Below, in pieces: positions 26,792 to 35,131 of a DNA stretch of 64,000 bases. How positions within the stretch are numbered: position 1 is the first letter of the stretch; each line of letters begins with the position of its first letter. Position numbers and translations under genes: made by a program. Source of the DNA: JBFWWP01 sp050246115 (lineage in GTDB: Bacteria; Planctomycetota; UBA8108; UBA1146; JAJFFE01); the NCBI GenBank assembly GCA_050246115.1, contig JBFWWP010000007.1, positions 1 through 64,000 of the forward strand, read 5' to 3'. The notes under the pieces are model-generated. The model was not told the DNA's origin. It ran no database searches and saw only the letters and a program-made list of their open reading frames with translations.

Positions 26792-27562
26792 TCAGCGCCG
26801 CGGACTGCCCGGCGTGACGCCGTCTCGAACCCGGAGCATCGACAAGCGCGGCACCAGGTAGGGCACTTGCGCTCGATAGGCCGCGAACTCAGCACCATAC
26901 AGTTTGGAGAAGCGCTGCTCCTTGAGAAGTGGGGCGAGGACGCAATAGGCGGTGAGGATCGAGGCGACCATGACCTTGTCCGCACTCCACGCCGGACCCA
27001 ACCACGTGATCAAGGTGAAGGACAGGTAGATCGGTTGTCGACACACGCGAAACAGTCCCTGAGTCGGCAGACGCGGGTACTTCGGGGCGACTCCTCGATA
27101 GAGCGCGCACCAGCCGAGCGATCCCGTCTGGAGCGACAGACCCGCATCCCACATGGATCGGAGCAACAGTACCCACGCTCCAAGGAACGCGACGGCGAAG
27201 GCGCACTGGACCGAAGTGGGGAACTCGAAGATCGTGAGGCCGGACGGTGACCAACCCAGGAACAGAAGACCGAGCTGGAGCGCGGTGATCGTGGTGTAGG
27301 CGGTGGGGACGAGCTCGCGAGCATAGCGTTGGGGCACCGTACGAGCCAACCAATGTCGCCCCCTCGGAGTCAGGAGAAACGAGTGGAGGAGTGGAAACTG
27401 GACGAGCAACACGAGGTTGACCATGACCGCGGTCACGCCCGTCAGGCGACCCAGCCCCGTCGCCATGCCGGTCGCCAACCCGGCGAACATGGAGGCGACG
27501 GCGATCGCGAACGAACCGTGATTGAGAGCCGCATAGCCGAGGGCGACGCAACGACGTTTCAG
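26792..27562 (-). CDS. Isoprenylcysteine/NnrU-type membrane methyltransferase, probable CTG start
   Basis: This integral membrane protein resembles the isoprenylcysteine carboxyl methyltransferase/methanethiol S-methyltransferase family, with FRVCRQPIYLSFTLITWLGP and LLKEQRFSKLYGAEFAAYRA as the SAM-binding C-terminal block. The first conventional start, ATG 27490 (232 residues), removes most of the first membrane helix. The frame stays open upstream, and a CTG at 27562 gives MKRRCVALGYAALNHGSFAI, restoring that helix (256 residues). The CTG overlaps the TGA of the upstream gene as CTGA and has GGAAGG 7 bases before it, as expected for coupled translation. The substrate is unknown. Confidence 0.75.
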   Translation of the reverse strand: MKRRCVALGYAALNHGSFAIAVASMFAGLATGMATGLGRLTGVTAVMVNLVLLVQFPLLHSFLLTPRGRHWLARTVPQRYARELVPTAYTTITALQLGLLFLGWSPSGLTIFEFPTSVQCAFAVAFLGAWVLLLRSMWDAGLSLQTGSLGWCALYRGVAPKYPRLPTQGLFRVCRQPIYLSFTLITWLGPAWSADKVMVASILTAYCVLAPLLKEQRFSKLYGAEFAAYRAQVPYLVPRLSMLRVRDGVTPGSPRR

Positions 27563-28335
27563 GGGAGTGCCTTCCGGTAGAGGACGCTATAGGCGATCGC
27601 GAGCGATGCACAAGGACGCAAAGTGACCGCACGCCGAGTGACCGTTGACCACAGACGCGGGGTTTCACCGCAGCGTGCGACGCGCGTGAGGTCGGCCCTC
27701 TCGGCGAACTCCTGGAGTTCGTCGGGGGTGACGAAGAGACGTGAATCGTGGGTGCCGCGGGGAATCAGACCCACCGTCTCCGCGAGGTGGACGACCACCC
27801 ACCGAGCCCGCGCGGTGCGGTTGATCGTGTTCACGTACAGCCAACCTCCGGGGCGGAGCAGCCGACTCGCCTCGAGAATCACCGCTGCCGGCGACTCGCA
27901 GTGTTCGAGGACATCCGCGAGCAACACCCCATCCGCGGAGGCTTCGGGGAACGGAACCCGGGTCACGTTCGCGCGGACGTACGCGGGTCCGGCGAGCAAT
28001 CGGACGCCGTGGGCGCGGGCCACGCGGAGACTCTCGCCGCTGAGATCGATCCCCACGACGCGAGCCCCGGCCTCGGCGAGCGGCTCCGACAAGAGCCCAC
28101 CACCGCAACCCAGGTCGTAGATCGTCTGCCCGGCGAAGCCCTCCGCCATCCAAGAGCGGAGGAGTTCCAGACGGAAAGCCGTGACCTGGTGCAGGGACCG
28201 GAAGGCTCGGGAACGAGGGTCCCACCACTCCGGAGCGTGGCGTTCGTAGATCGTGAGGTCGTTGCGGTTCACGGGATCCCTTTCGAGGAGCGCGACCGCC
28301 GACCGATAGACCCGAAGGTCGGATGGTTCGATCAT
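27559..28335 (-). CDS. UbiG-like class I SAM-dependent methyltransferase
   Basis: The protein of about 258 residues has the UbiG-type layout: RNDLTIYERHAPEWWDP near the N-terminus, motif I IYDLGCGGGLLSEPLAEAGA, GIDLSGESLRVARAHG, then VLLADVLEHCESPAAVILEA and RLLRPGGWLYVNTINRT. UbiG O-methylates quinone precursors, but many relatives methylate other small molecules, so the substrate is open. ATG 28335 is preferred; an in-frame ATG at 28383 adds a basic leader. Its stop codon overlaps the likely CTG start of the next methyltransferase gene. Confidence 0.8.
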   Translation of the reverse strand: MIEPSDLRVYRSAVALLERDPVNRNDLTIYERHAPEWWDPRSRAFRSLHQVTAFRLELLRSWMAEGFAGQTIYDLGCGGGLLSEPLAEAGARVVGIDLSGESLRVARAHGVRLLAGPAYVRANVTRVPFPEASADGVLLADVLEHCESPAAVILEASRLLRPGGWLYVNTINRTARARWVVVHLAETVGLIPRGTHDSRLFVTPDELQEFAERADLTRVARCGETPRLWSTVTRRAVTLRPCASLAIAYSVLYRKALP

Positions 28336-28766
28336 GAAACGACGAAAGCACGGCCTTCGCCAATTCCGGATCTTCTCACCCAAGCGTGCGCCCCATGGAG
28401 GCTTGCGTCACTACGACGAACTGGGCGCCGCGCCCGCTCGCCTGTAGTTCCGCTATGGCGGTTGCAAAGGGTACTCGGTTGGCGCCGGACGAACAGCCAG
28501 CCAGCGGCGACGGCTACCCGCGTCGTTAGCAACGGGCGTTGGAGCACGGCCTCGCAGACCGGCCCCGCTGAGTTGAGGCCGTGCGCGTTCTCGACTGCGC
28601 GCGGTGTGTGGGCGTGCGCGCGATCGGCCGGGAGCCCGCGGGGATGCGGCCACGGCCTGAGCAACTCATCGCAGTGGGCAGCGACGTTGGGGAGGGGGTG
28701 ATCTGGGGCTTTGCTGCTGGGTTTTAGCTGCTGGGTTTTAGCTGCTGGGTCTTCTGCCCGGCGAGC
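28336..28766. other. Intergenic region, 431 bases, with a short tandem repeat
   Basis: It lies between the UbiG-like gene and the 3' end of galE, both on the minus strand. A 14-base unit GCTGCTGGGTTTTA repeats about 2.7 times at 28713-28750. Frames elsewhere here are Arg/Pro-rich and not convincing. Confidence 0.5.
28713..28750. repeat. 14-base tandem repeat downstream of galE
   Basis: GCTGCTGGGTTTTA occurs at 28713-28726 and 28727-28740, followed by a partial copy to 28750. It starts 16 bases beyond the galE stop codon. Confidence 0.85.
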
Positions 28767-29783
28767 TCAGCGCTGACGCTCCGCGTAGCCGTGAGGGTTC
28801 TTCTGCTGCCAGTGCAGGACATGAGCGATCATGTCGTCGAGGCCATAGGCTGCGTTCCAGCTCAACAGCCGCCGCGCCCGGGACGGGTCGGCGTAGATCT
28901 GAGCGGGGTCCCCGGGGCGGCGCTCGACAATGCGGTGCGCAATGGTCTCGCCCGATGCTGCTTCGATCGCATGGATGACCTCGAGCACCGAGGAGCCTCG
29001 ACCGGTGCCCAGATTGAAGACTTCGAAACCCGTGTGGTCCGCTAGATAATCCAAGGCTTTGACGTGTCCGTCCGCGAGGTCGGTCACGTGGATGTAGTCT
29101 CGGATGCAAGTTCCGTCCGGCGTCGAATAGTCGCCGCCGAAGACCTGTACCTCTTCGCTCTCGCCTCGCACCACCTTCATGACGATCGGGATGAGGTTGA
29201 GGCTCACGGAAGGATCCTCGCCGACATCGCCCGAGGGATCTGCCCCAGCCACGTTGAAGTATCGGAGTGCGGCTGCGTCGATCTGCCCGATGCGACAGTA
29301 GTCGCGCAAGATCATCTCACCCACCAACTTGGTTTCGCCGTAGGGACTCTCGGGGGTGGTCGGGCAACTCTCGTCGACCGGTTGCGCAGCGGGCGTTCCA
29401 TAGACCGCGCACGAGGACGAGAAGACGCACTTGCGCACCCCCGCCGCGACCATGGCCTCGAGCAAGTGGACCAGGCCCATGACGTTGTTCTGGTAGTACG
29501 CTGCAACCTCGTGCACCGAGGCGCCCGCGTTCTTGTAGGCGGCGAAGTGGATGACGGCGTCGATCTCGTGCTTGGCAAAGCAGGCGCTGAGGTCTTCTGG
29601 GCTGCGGATGTCGCCCTCGAAGAAGGAAATCGAGCGGCCGGTGATCTCCTCGATGACTTCCTTCGACCGTAGGTAGCCGGTCTCGAGGTTGTCGAAGATC
29701 ACGACCTCCTGGCCATTCTCGACCAACTGCTTGACCACGTGGCTGCCAATGTAGCCACAGCCACCGACGACGAGCTTGCTCAA
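28767..29783 (-). CDS. galE: UDP-glucose 4-epimerase
   Basis: This cytoplasmic SDR-family enzyme interconverts UDP-glucose and UDP-galactose. The NAD-binding motif GGCGYIGSHV is at residues 7-16, FEGDIRSPEDL at about 55-65, HFAAYKNAGASV near 79-90, SSSCAVYGTPAAQP near 122-135, and the catalytic YxxxK as Y148/K152 in SPYGETKLVGE. The TTG at 29783 was chosen because GGGAGG lies 5 bases before it and the resulting 338 residues equals the length of E. coli GalE; a GTG at 29804 would add seven residues. It follows the sigma-54 activator gene on the same strand, and a strong sigma-54 promoter sequence lies between them at 29888-29904, so sigma-54 control is likely. Confidence 0.93.
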   Translation of the reverse strand: MSKLVVGGCGYIGSHVVKQLVENGQEVVIFDNLETGYLRSKEVIEEITGRSISFFEGDIRSPEDLSACFAKHEIDAVIHFAAYKNAGASVHEVAAYYQNNVMGLVHLLEAMVAAGVRKCVFSSSCAVYGTPAAQPVDESCPTTPESPYGETKLVGEMILRDYCRIGQIDAAALRYFNVAGADPSGDVGEDPSVSLNLIPIVMKVVRGESEEVQVFGGDYSTPDGTCIRDYIHVTDLADGHVKALDYLADHTGFEVFNLGTGRGSSVLEVIHAIEAASGETIAHRIVERRPGDPAQIYADPSRARRLLSWNAAYGLDDMIAHVLHWQQKNPHGYAERQR

Positions 29784-29887
29784 GCGATCCTCCCAACGAG
29801 TCACGAGCCACGGGATCCAATTGCAGCCTGACCCCGGTCTTATCGGAGAGCCGCGGCGCCCATCTTGACCCGCGCGCAGGGCTTCGC

Positions 29888-29904
29888 TGCAAGTCCCTTG
29901 CCAG
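29888..29904 (-). promoter_or_regulatory. Strong sigma-54 (-24/-12) promoter before galE
   Basis: On the minus strand the sequence is CTGGCAAGGGACTTGCA. Against the consensus YTGGCACGRNNNTTGCW it differs only at the seventh base (A for C). A start of transcription about 12 bases downstream would leave a leader of roughly 90-95 bases before the galE TTG codon. It lies just after the stop codon of the sigma-54 activator gene, a natural target of that activator. Confidence 0.8.
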
Positions 29905-29930
29905 GCGAGCGCGCGGCCGGAGAGAGAATC

Positions 29931-31481
29931 TCAGGTGGCGATCCCGTGCTTCTCGAGCCGCCGATAGAACGTCTTGCGCGACAAACCGAGCCGCCGCGCG
30001 GCCAGCGACTTGTTCCCTCCGCAGTCCGCGAGCGCCTGCACGATGGCTTGCCGCTCCGCTCGATCGACCACGGTGCGCATGTCGCTGCGCGGGCCGTCGC
30101 CGCTCGGTTCCCCCGGAGCGCGCCGGTCGACCGCGAGATGCTCCACGTGCTCCCGAGTGAGATCACTCGCCCCGAGCGCGATGAGTCTCCGCACCAGGTT
30201 CTGCAGTTCGCGAACGTTACCGGGCCAACCGTACGCGACCAGTGCGTCCTCCGCCTGGGGGCTGACCGCTGGTGGCCGGTGCTGTCCGCCCTCCAGCCCG
30301 ACGGCGAGGAAGCGTCGCAGCAGCAACAGAATGTCCTCGCGACGTTCGCGCAGCGGCGGAATGCGAAACTCGGCGCCGGCGAGCCGGTAATAGAGATCGT
30401 CGCGTAGGTCGCCGTGGCCACCCGCGTGCAGCGAGTGCTGACTCGTACTGATGACACGAACATCGACCTCGAGCTCCGCGTCCCCGCTCACGGGTCGAAA
30501 GCGACCGGTCTCCAGGATCCGCAGGAACGCGAGCTGCATCTCGGACGGCATCTCTTCGACCTCGTCGAGGAAGATGGTCCCTCCGTTCGCTTGTTGGAAG
30601 AGCCCCTCGCGGTCCCGTTCGGCACCCGTGAAGGCTCCGGCCTTGTGCCCGAACAGCTCGATCTCGACGAGCGAGCTCGGAACCGAGGCGCAGTGCAGCG
30701 AGACGAACGGTCCGGCGCGCCCTGACTCCGCGTGCACCGCGCGCGCCAACACTTCCTTGCCAGTACCGCTCTCGCCGTGAATGAGAATCGGCAGCGATGA
30801 GCGGGCCACTCGCCGAAGCTCATCGAGCGTAGCAACGAGCGGCGCACTGGCCGTGACGAAGCCGTGGAACTCGAACTCCCGCGGTGCGGGCCGACTGACA
30901 TTGGACGAACGCGGCGGCGGCGCGGGGCCAGCCTCGCGCGCGGTCCGAAGCGCACGTTCAGCAACGCGCCGACGCGTCTCTGTCGCCTCGGTCCGCAGCG
31001 CACCCCGGAGGAGTTCGACCACGATCTGAATGGGCGTCCCTCCGTCGTGAGACCAACCCGGGCCCCACTCGATGGGGACGAACCGTGAGTCACAGTAGAG
31101 AACGCCCTCGAGGTCGGAGACACGCAGGGGGACCACCACGATGGAGCGCGCCTTGACCCCCGCCTCCACCTCGCCCTCGGTGCGGAAGCGGCGATCGAGG
31201 CGGGTGTCGGCGAAGTAGGTCGCCCGGCCTTGGCCGAGGGCTCGGTGAACCGCGAAGTGCGAGATCCACCGTTCCGGGTCGCTGATCGCTTCACCGTCGA
31301 CATTGCGACAGGTCCGAACTCGGTACCCGCCGCCTGCGGCAGCCATGACCAAGAACACACGCTCGGCCTTGAGAGCACGCATCAACCACTCGAAGAGGGG
31401 TGCGGCGAGGTCGGCGAGACGCCCCTTCTCGTTCCACGCCGCGAGCGCCCGACCCAGTGCTTCCTCGAAATCAGAGGTCAT
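29931..31481 (-). CDS. Sigma-54-dependent activator with N-terminal GAF-like domain
   Basis: This 516-residue protein has an N-terminal GAF-like sensory domain (about 10-160; SIVVVPLRVSDLEGVLYCDS), an AAA+ domain and a Fis-type DNA-binding end. The AAA+ domain shows Walker A GESGTGKE (236-243), the sigma-54-contacting loop GAFTGA (282-287), Walker B GGTIFLDEVE (300-309), and LRDDLYYRLAGAEFRIPPLR. The C-terminus ADCGGNKSLAARRLGLSRKT is a helix-turn-helix. There is no receiver domain, so the signal is probably a small molecule. Its ATG overlaps the nadK stop as ATGA, which places it in the nucleotide-sugar operon. The sigma-54 promoter before galE lies directly downstream. Confidence 0.9.
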   Translation of the reverse strand: MTSDFEEALGRALAAWNEKGRLADLAAPLFEWLMRALKAERVFLVMAAAGGGYRVRTCRNVDGEAISDPERWISHFAVHRALGQGRATYFADTRLDRRFRTEGEVEAGVKARSIVVVPLRVSDLEGVLYCDSRFVPIEWGPGWSHDGGTPIQIVVELLRGALRTEATETRRRVAERALRTAREAGPAPPPRSSNVSRPAPREFEFHGFVTASAPLVATLDELRRVARSSLPILIHGESGTGKEVLARAVHAESGRAGPFVSLHCASVPSSLVEIELFGHKAGAFTGAERDREGLFQQANGGTIFLDEVEEMPSEMQLAFLRILETGRFRPVSGDAELEVDVRVISTSQHSLHAGGHGDLRDDLYYRLAGAEFRIPPLRERREDILLLLRRFLAVGLEGGQHRPPAVSPQAEDALVAYGWPGNVRELQNLVRRLIALGASDLTREHVEHLAVDRRAPGEPSGDGPRSDMRTVVDRAERQAIVQALADCGGNKSLAARRLGLSRKTFYRRLEKHGIAT

Positions 31482-32356
31482 TCAGAGATCTCTTCGCCGT
31501 TCTCGTCGCGCTTGCCGATGATCTTGCGCAGCACCGTATCGATGAAGCGATAGTCGGGATTGCGCAGCAGCGTCACGCGTCGACCGGAGTCATCGAGAAA
31601 CACCTCATCGACGCTGGCGCAGATCTCGCGGCCATCGGCGGAGCAGCGCACCGGACGCTTGTCACGGTAGTCCGCGATCACGTGAACTTTCGTACGCAGC
31701 GGCAGGAGCACCGAGAATTGCAGCGAGTGGAACTGAACGGGTCGGTGCGGGTTGAGCGGCGTGACGATGATGCAGGGCACTTCGGTGTGAACGACTGGAC
31801 CACCCGCCGCCAGCGAGTAGGCCGTCGACCCTCCGGGGGTGGCCACGATCAACCCATCCCCCGAGTAGCGGTTCAGGAGCGTGCCCCCGATGTAGACCTG
31901 GAGGTGAACGGTCTGCCCGGACGCCCGTTCGAGTACGAAGTCGTTGAACGCATAGGTCGTCTCTTCGGACCCGTCTTCGCGCCGCACGCGAATCCGCAGC
32001 ACCGGATAGGGAAGTGGGAGGAACAGACCGTGCGCGAGGCATTCTGCCAGGGCGTCCGCGGAGAACACGGGGTTCATCAAGAAACCGACGCGCCCGTAGT
32101 TCACGCCGAAGATGGGGATCTCCGGGTAATCCAAGGAGCGAATCAGGCCCATCAGGTAGCCGTCACCTCCGAGTGCGACGATGACGTCGAGACCGTGAAG
32201 GTCCAGCGGCTCCGCGGACCCGTCCCACTCGCTCACGGTGAGGCCGCGCCGCCGCGCTGCTGCGAGGAACTGCGGGACCAAATCCGCCACCGCCGTGTGC
32301 CGTCGATTCGCTGCCAGAAGCACGTTTCGCACCTGGAGCTGGGTCGACGGGCTCAT
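31478..32356 (-). CDS. nadK: NAD kinase
   Basis: This 292-residue cytoplasmic enzyme phosphorylates NAD to NADP. Family signatures are the GGDG loop (63-66, in VALGGDGYLMGLIR), NDFVLERASG (about 147-156), and the glycine-rich stretch GDGLIVATPGGSTAYSLAAG followed by GP. The length is normal for bacterial NAD kinases. The ATG abuts the stop codon of the upstream UDP-glucuronate decarboxylase gene (TAG then ATG), with GGAGGAG in the end of that gene as ribosome binding site. The 3' end overlaps the activator start. Co-transcription with UDP-sugar genes is unusual for this housekeeping enzyme. Confidence 0.93.
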   Translation of the reverse strand: MSPSTQLQVRNVLLAANRRHTAVADLVPQFLAAARRRGLTVSEWDGSAEPLDLHGLDVIVALGGDGYLMGLIRSLDYPEIPIFGVNYGRVGFLMNPVFSADALAECLAHGLFLPLPYPVLRIRVRREDGSEETTYAFNDFVLERASGQTVHLQVYIGGTLLNRYSGDGLIVATPGGSTAYSLAAGGPVVHTEVPCIIVTPLNPHRPVQFHSLQFSVLLPLRTKVHVIADYRDKRPVRCSADGREICASVDEVFLDDSGRRVTLLRNPDYRFIDTVLRKIIGKRDENGEEISE

Positions 32357-33307
32357 CTACTCCTCCTTGTCCATCCTGTCTCGGAAGTCGCGCAACGTGA
32401 GTTCCAGCCCCTCGCGGCGGGTGACCCGAGGCTCCCACTGCAGCAGCGTGCGGGCACGAGTTATGTCGGGCTGTCGCACCTTGGGATCGTCCAGTGGCAG
32501 CGGCCGGAACTCGATCTCCGACTTCGAACCGGCGAGCGCGATGATCTCGCGCGCGAACTCCAAGAGGCTGATCTCGTGCGGGTTGCCGATGTTGACCGGA
32601 TCGACCTCGTCGGAGTGGAGCAGCTTCCAGATGCCTTCGATCAAGTCGGAGATGTAACAAAACGAGCGCGTCTGAGAACCATCGCCGAACACCGTCAGCG
32701 CCTCCCCGCGCAATGCTTGGCAGATGAACGCCGGTAGCGCACGTCCATCGTTCAAACGCATCCGCGGGCCATAGGTGTTGAAGATCCGCACGATGCGAGT
32801 GTCGACGTGGTGGAAGCGGTGGTAGGCAAAGGTCATGGCTTCGGCAAACCGCTTCGCTTCGTCGTAGACACCGCGCACACCCACTGGGTTCACGTTGCCC
32901 CAATAGGACTCCGGCTGCGGGTGGACCAGTGGGTCGCCGTAGACCTCCGACGTCGACGCGAGGAGGAACTTTGCACCTTTCTCCTTGGCGAGTCCGAGCG
33001 CTTTGTGAGTGCCGAGGGAACCCACTTTCAGCGTCTGAATGGGGAGGTCTAGGTAGTCACGCGGGCTCGCGGGAGACGCGAAGTGCAAAATCGCCTGCAG
33101 TGGACCGGCGACGTGCAGGTACTCGGTCACATCCTGCTTGACGAACTGAAACCCCGCGCGGCCAAACAGATGCTCGATGTTCTGCAGCCTCCCGGTGATC
33201 AGGTTGTCCATCACGACGACCAAGTAGCCACGATCCAAGAACAGCTCCGCGAGATGCGAGCCAATGAAGCCCGCCCCGCCGGTGATGAGAACACGCGGTC
33301 TAGTCAT
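32357..33307 (-). CDS. UDP-glucuronate decarboxylase (UDP-xylose synthase)
   Basis: This 316-residue SDR-family protein should convert UDP-glucuronate to UDP-xylose in the cytoplasm, using bound NAD. It shows GGAGFIGSHL (10-19), HFASPASPRDYLDLPIQTLK, STSEVYGDPLVHPQ with T119/S120, the catalytic YxxxK as Y148/K152 in YDEAKRFAEA, and RIFNTYGPRMRLNDGRALPA, all typical of bacterial UXS rather than dTDP-glucose dehydratase. Its ATG overlaps the end of the UDP-glucose dehydrogenase gene by 8 bases. The two enzymes catalyse consecutive steps from UDP-glucose to UDP-xylose. Confidence 0.92.
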   Translation of the reverse strand: MTRPRVLITGGAGFIGSHLAELFLDRGYLVVVMDNLITGRLQNIEHLFGRAGFQFVKQDVTEYLHVAGPLQAILHFASPASPRDYLDLPIQTLKVGSLGTHKALGLAKEKGAKFLLASTSEVYGDPLVHPQPESYWGNVNPVGVRGVYDEAKRFAEAMTFAYHRFHHVDTRIVRIFNTYGPRMRLNDGRALPAFICQALRGEALTVFGDGSQTRSFCYISDLIEGIWKLLHSDEVDPVNIGNPHEISLLEFAREIIALAGSKSEIEFRPLPLDDPKVRQPDITRARTLLQWEPRVTRREGLELTLRDFRDRMDKEE

Positions 33308-34616
33308 AGCTGGAGTCTCTGGTACCTATCGCGAAGTACTCGAAGCCGAGTTGTTGGAGGGTCTTGAAATTGTACATGTTGCGACCGTCGAAGATCACTC
33401 GCTGCTTCAACGAGCTCCCGATCTTCGCGAAGTCCGGGCGGCGAAACTCATTCCACTCGGTGACGCACAGCAATGCGGAGCAGCCGGGTAGAGCATCGTA
33501 GGGCCGTTGAACGATCTCGATGGTATCGCCGAAGATCTTTCGCGCTTCGGTCCGGGCCTCGGGGTCGAACGCCTTGACGGTGGCGCCCTTCGCCAGGAGT
33601 TCTTGGATGATCACCACCGAGGGCGCCTCGCGCATGTCGTCGGTCTGCGGCTTGAAGGACAAACCCCAGACGGCGAACGAGTGTCCCGCGAGATTCTCAC
33701 CGAAGCGACGAACGACCTTGCGGACCAAGAGCTGCTTCTGCTCCTCGTTCACGCGATCGACCGCCTCGAGGATGCGCATGGAGACGTCGCGCGAGCGCGC
33801 CAAGTAACTGATCGCGCGAACGTCCTTCGGGAAGCACGAGCCGCCGTAGCCCACGCCCGGAAACAAGAACGGGTACCCGATCCGCGAGTCGGATCCAACA
33901 CCGTTGCGCACCATGGCAACGTCGGCGCCCACGGCTTCGCACAGCCGCGCGACCTCGTTCATGAAGGTGATCTTGGTCGCGAGCAGGGCGTTGGCTGCGT
34001 ACTTGGTCATCTCGGCGGAGGCATTGTCCATGACGAGAATCGGTTTGCCGGTCCGAACGAACGGAGAGTAGAGATCCTTCATGATACCGGCGGCACGCTC
34101 GTCGTCGGTACCGAGCACGACGCGATCGGGCTTCATGAAGTCATCGATGGCCGCCCCTTCTTTGAGAAACTCGGGGTTACTGACCACGTGGAATTCGTGA
34201 GTGGTCTCGGCCGTGATGATCTCGCGCACGATGCGAGCAGTGCCGACCGGCACGGTCGATTTGATCACGACGATCAAGGGCCCGGTCATGCCACGACCGA
34301 TCTCCCGGGCCACCGCCCGCACCGCGGCGAGGTCGGCTTGGCCGTCGTGGCTCTGCGGCGTGCCCACGGCGATGAAGGCGCACTCGGCGTCGGCGAGCCC
34401 GTCCGCGAGTTGGGTCGAGAACGTGAGGCGGCCTTCGGCGGTGTTGCGCCGGACCAGCTCGGCCAGGCCCGGCTCGTAAATCGGGATCTCGCCTTTGCGC
34501 AGCCGCTCGACCTTGCCCAAGTCGGAGTCGATACAGGTGACCTGGTTGCCGCTCTCCGCGAAGCAGGTGCCGGCGACCAGTCCGACGTATCCGGTGCCGA
34601 TGACGGTAATCTTCAT
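33300..34616 (-). CDS. ugd: UDP-glucose 6-dehydrogenase
   Basis: The enzyme of about 438 residues oxidises UDP-glucose to UDP-glucuronate with two NAD. The N-terminal Rossmann motif is VIGTGYVGLVAG (5-16). Other family blocks are KSTVPVGTARIV, SNPEFLKEGAAIDDF, EMTKYAANALLATKITFMNE, and the active-site segment GVGYGGSCFPKDVRAI with the catalytic Cys at 261. ATG 34616 matches the family start, and AGGAGG lies 13 bases upstream. It is the first gene of a tightly packed minus-strand set: ugd, UDP-xylose synthase, nadK, sigma-54 activator. The product feeds acidic and pentose-containing surface polysaccharides. Confidence 0.95.
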   Translation of the reverse strand: MKITVIGTGYVGLVAGTCFAESGNQVTCIDSDLGKVERLRKGEIPIYEPGLAELVRRNTAEGRLTFSTQLADGLADAECAFIAVGTPQSHDGQADLAAVRAVAREIGRGMTGPLIVVIKSTVPVGTARIVREIITAETTHEFHVVSNPEFLKEGAAIDDFMKPDRVVLGTDDERAAGIMKDLYSPFVRTGKPILVMDNASAEMTKYAANALLATKITFMNEVARLCEAVGADVAMVRNGVGSDSRIGYPFLFPGVGYGGSCFPKDVRAISYLARSRDVSMRILEAVDRVNEEQKQLLVRKVVRRFGENLAGHSFAVWGLSFKPQTDDMREAPSVVIIQELLAKGATVKAFDPEARTEARKIFGDTIEIVQRPYDALPGCSALLCVTEWNEFRRPDFAKIGSSLKQRVIFDGRNMYNFKTLQQLGFEYFAIGTRDSSYD

Positions 34617-35131
34617 GAGCCGGTCCGAACCTCCTGGTGGTATTGCGCCGCGAGGCGCCATGGTGCCCGTGGTGTCCCGACGCCGAAGGTGCTGGACGCC
34701 GAGGGTACCCAGGGCGTCTGACCCATCGAGAGCGGTGCTCCCGACGGCGGCGCTCGCCGACGGGGCAGGGAGCGCATTCTAGTACCGACCCAGGCCCGTG
34801 CACACGCTGAATCGGCGTCGGCCGCCAAGTCGGGGACCGGAGCTCAGAAAGTCCGTGCCGTGTCGGGTCGCTGCGGGCGGGCGGTCGTCGCGTTCCCGGT
34901 GGGCGCGACCCGGCACCGACGCGCTTACCCTCGTCAAATCCGAGGATTTCCTGGATTTGGCCCACCTCGACCCGACTCGTGCTTATAATCGCGCCCCAGT
35001 GAAGACCGGCAGACCACCAACCTTGGGGGTCGAGGGCGGTTCGTCTCGGGCTTCGGTCGCGAGTCGTCGCGAAGCGTGGCAAGAGCCCCCTCCTCGAATT
35101 CCCATGACCTACGAGCGCTCGAGAGTGAGAC
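34617..35131. other. Divergent promoter region, 515 bases
   Basis: It separates ugd (minus) from the RNA helicase gene (plus). A perfect TATAAT is present at 34984-34989 for the plus side. I saw no sigma-54 element for ugd and no small gene. Confidence 0.5.
34984..34989 (+). promoter_or_regulatory. Candidate -10 box for the RNA helicase gene
   Basis: TATAAT stands out in a very GC-rich region, preceded by TGC two bases closer than an ideal extended -10. No good -35 hexamer lies 17 bases upstream. It would leave a leader of about 140 bases before the GTG at 35132, long enough for leader-based control as known for cold-shock helicases. Confidence 0.45.
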
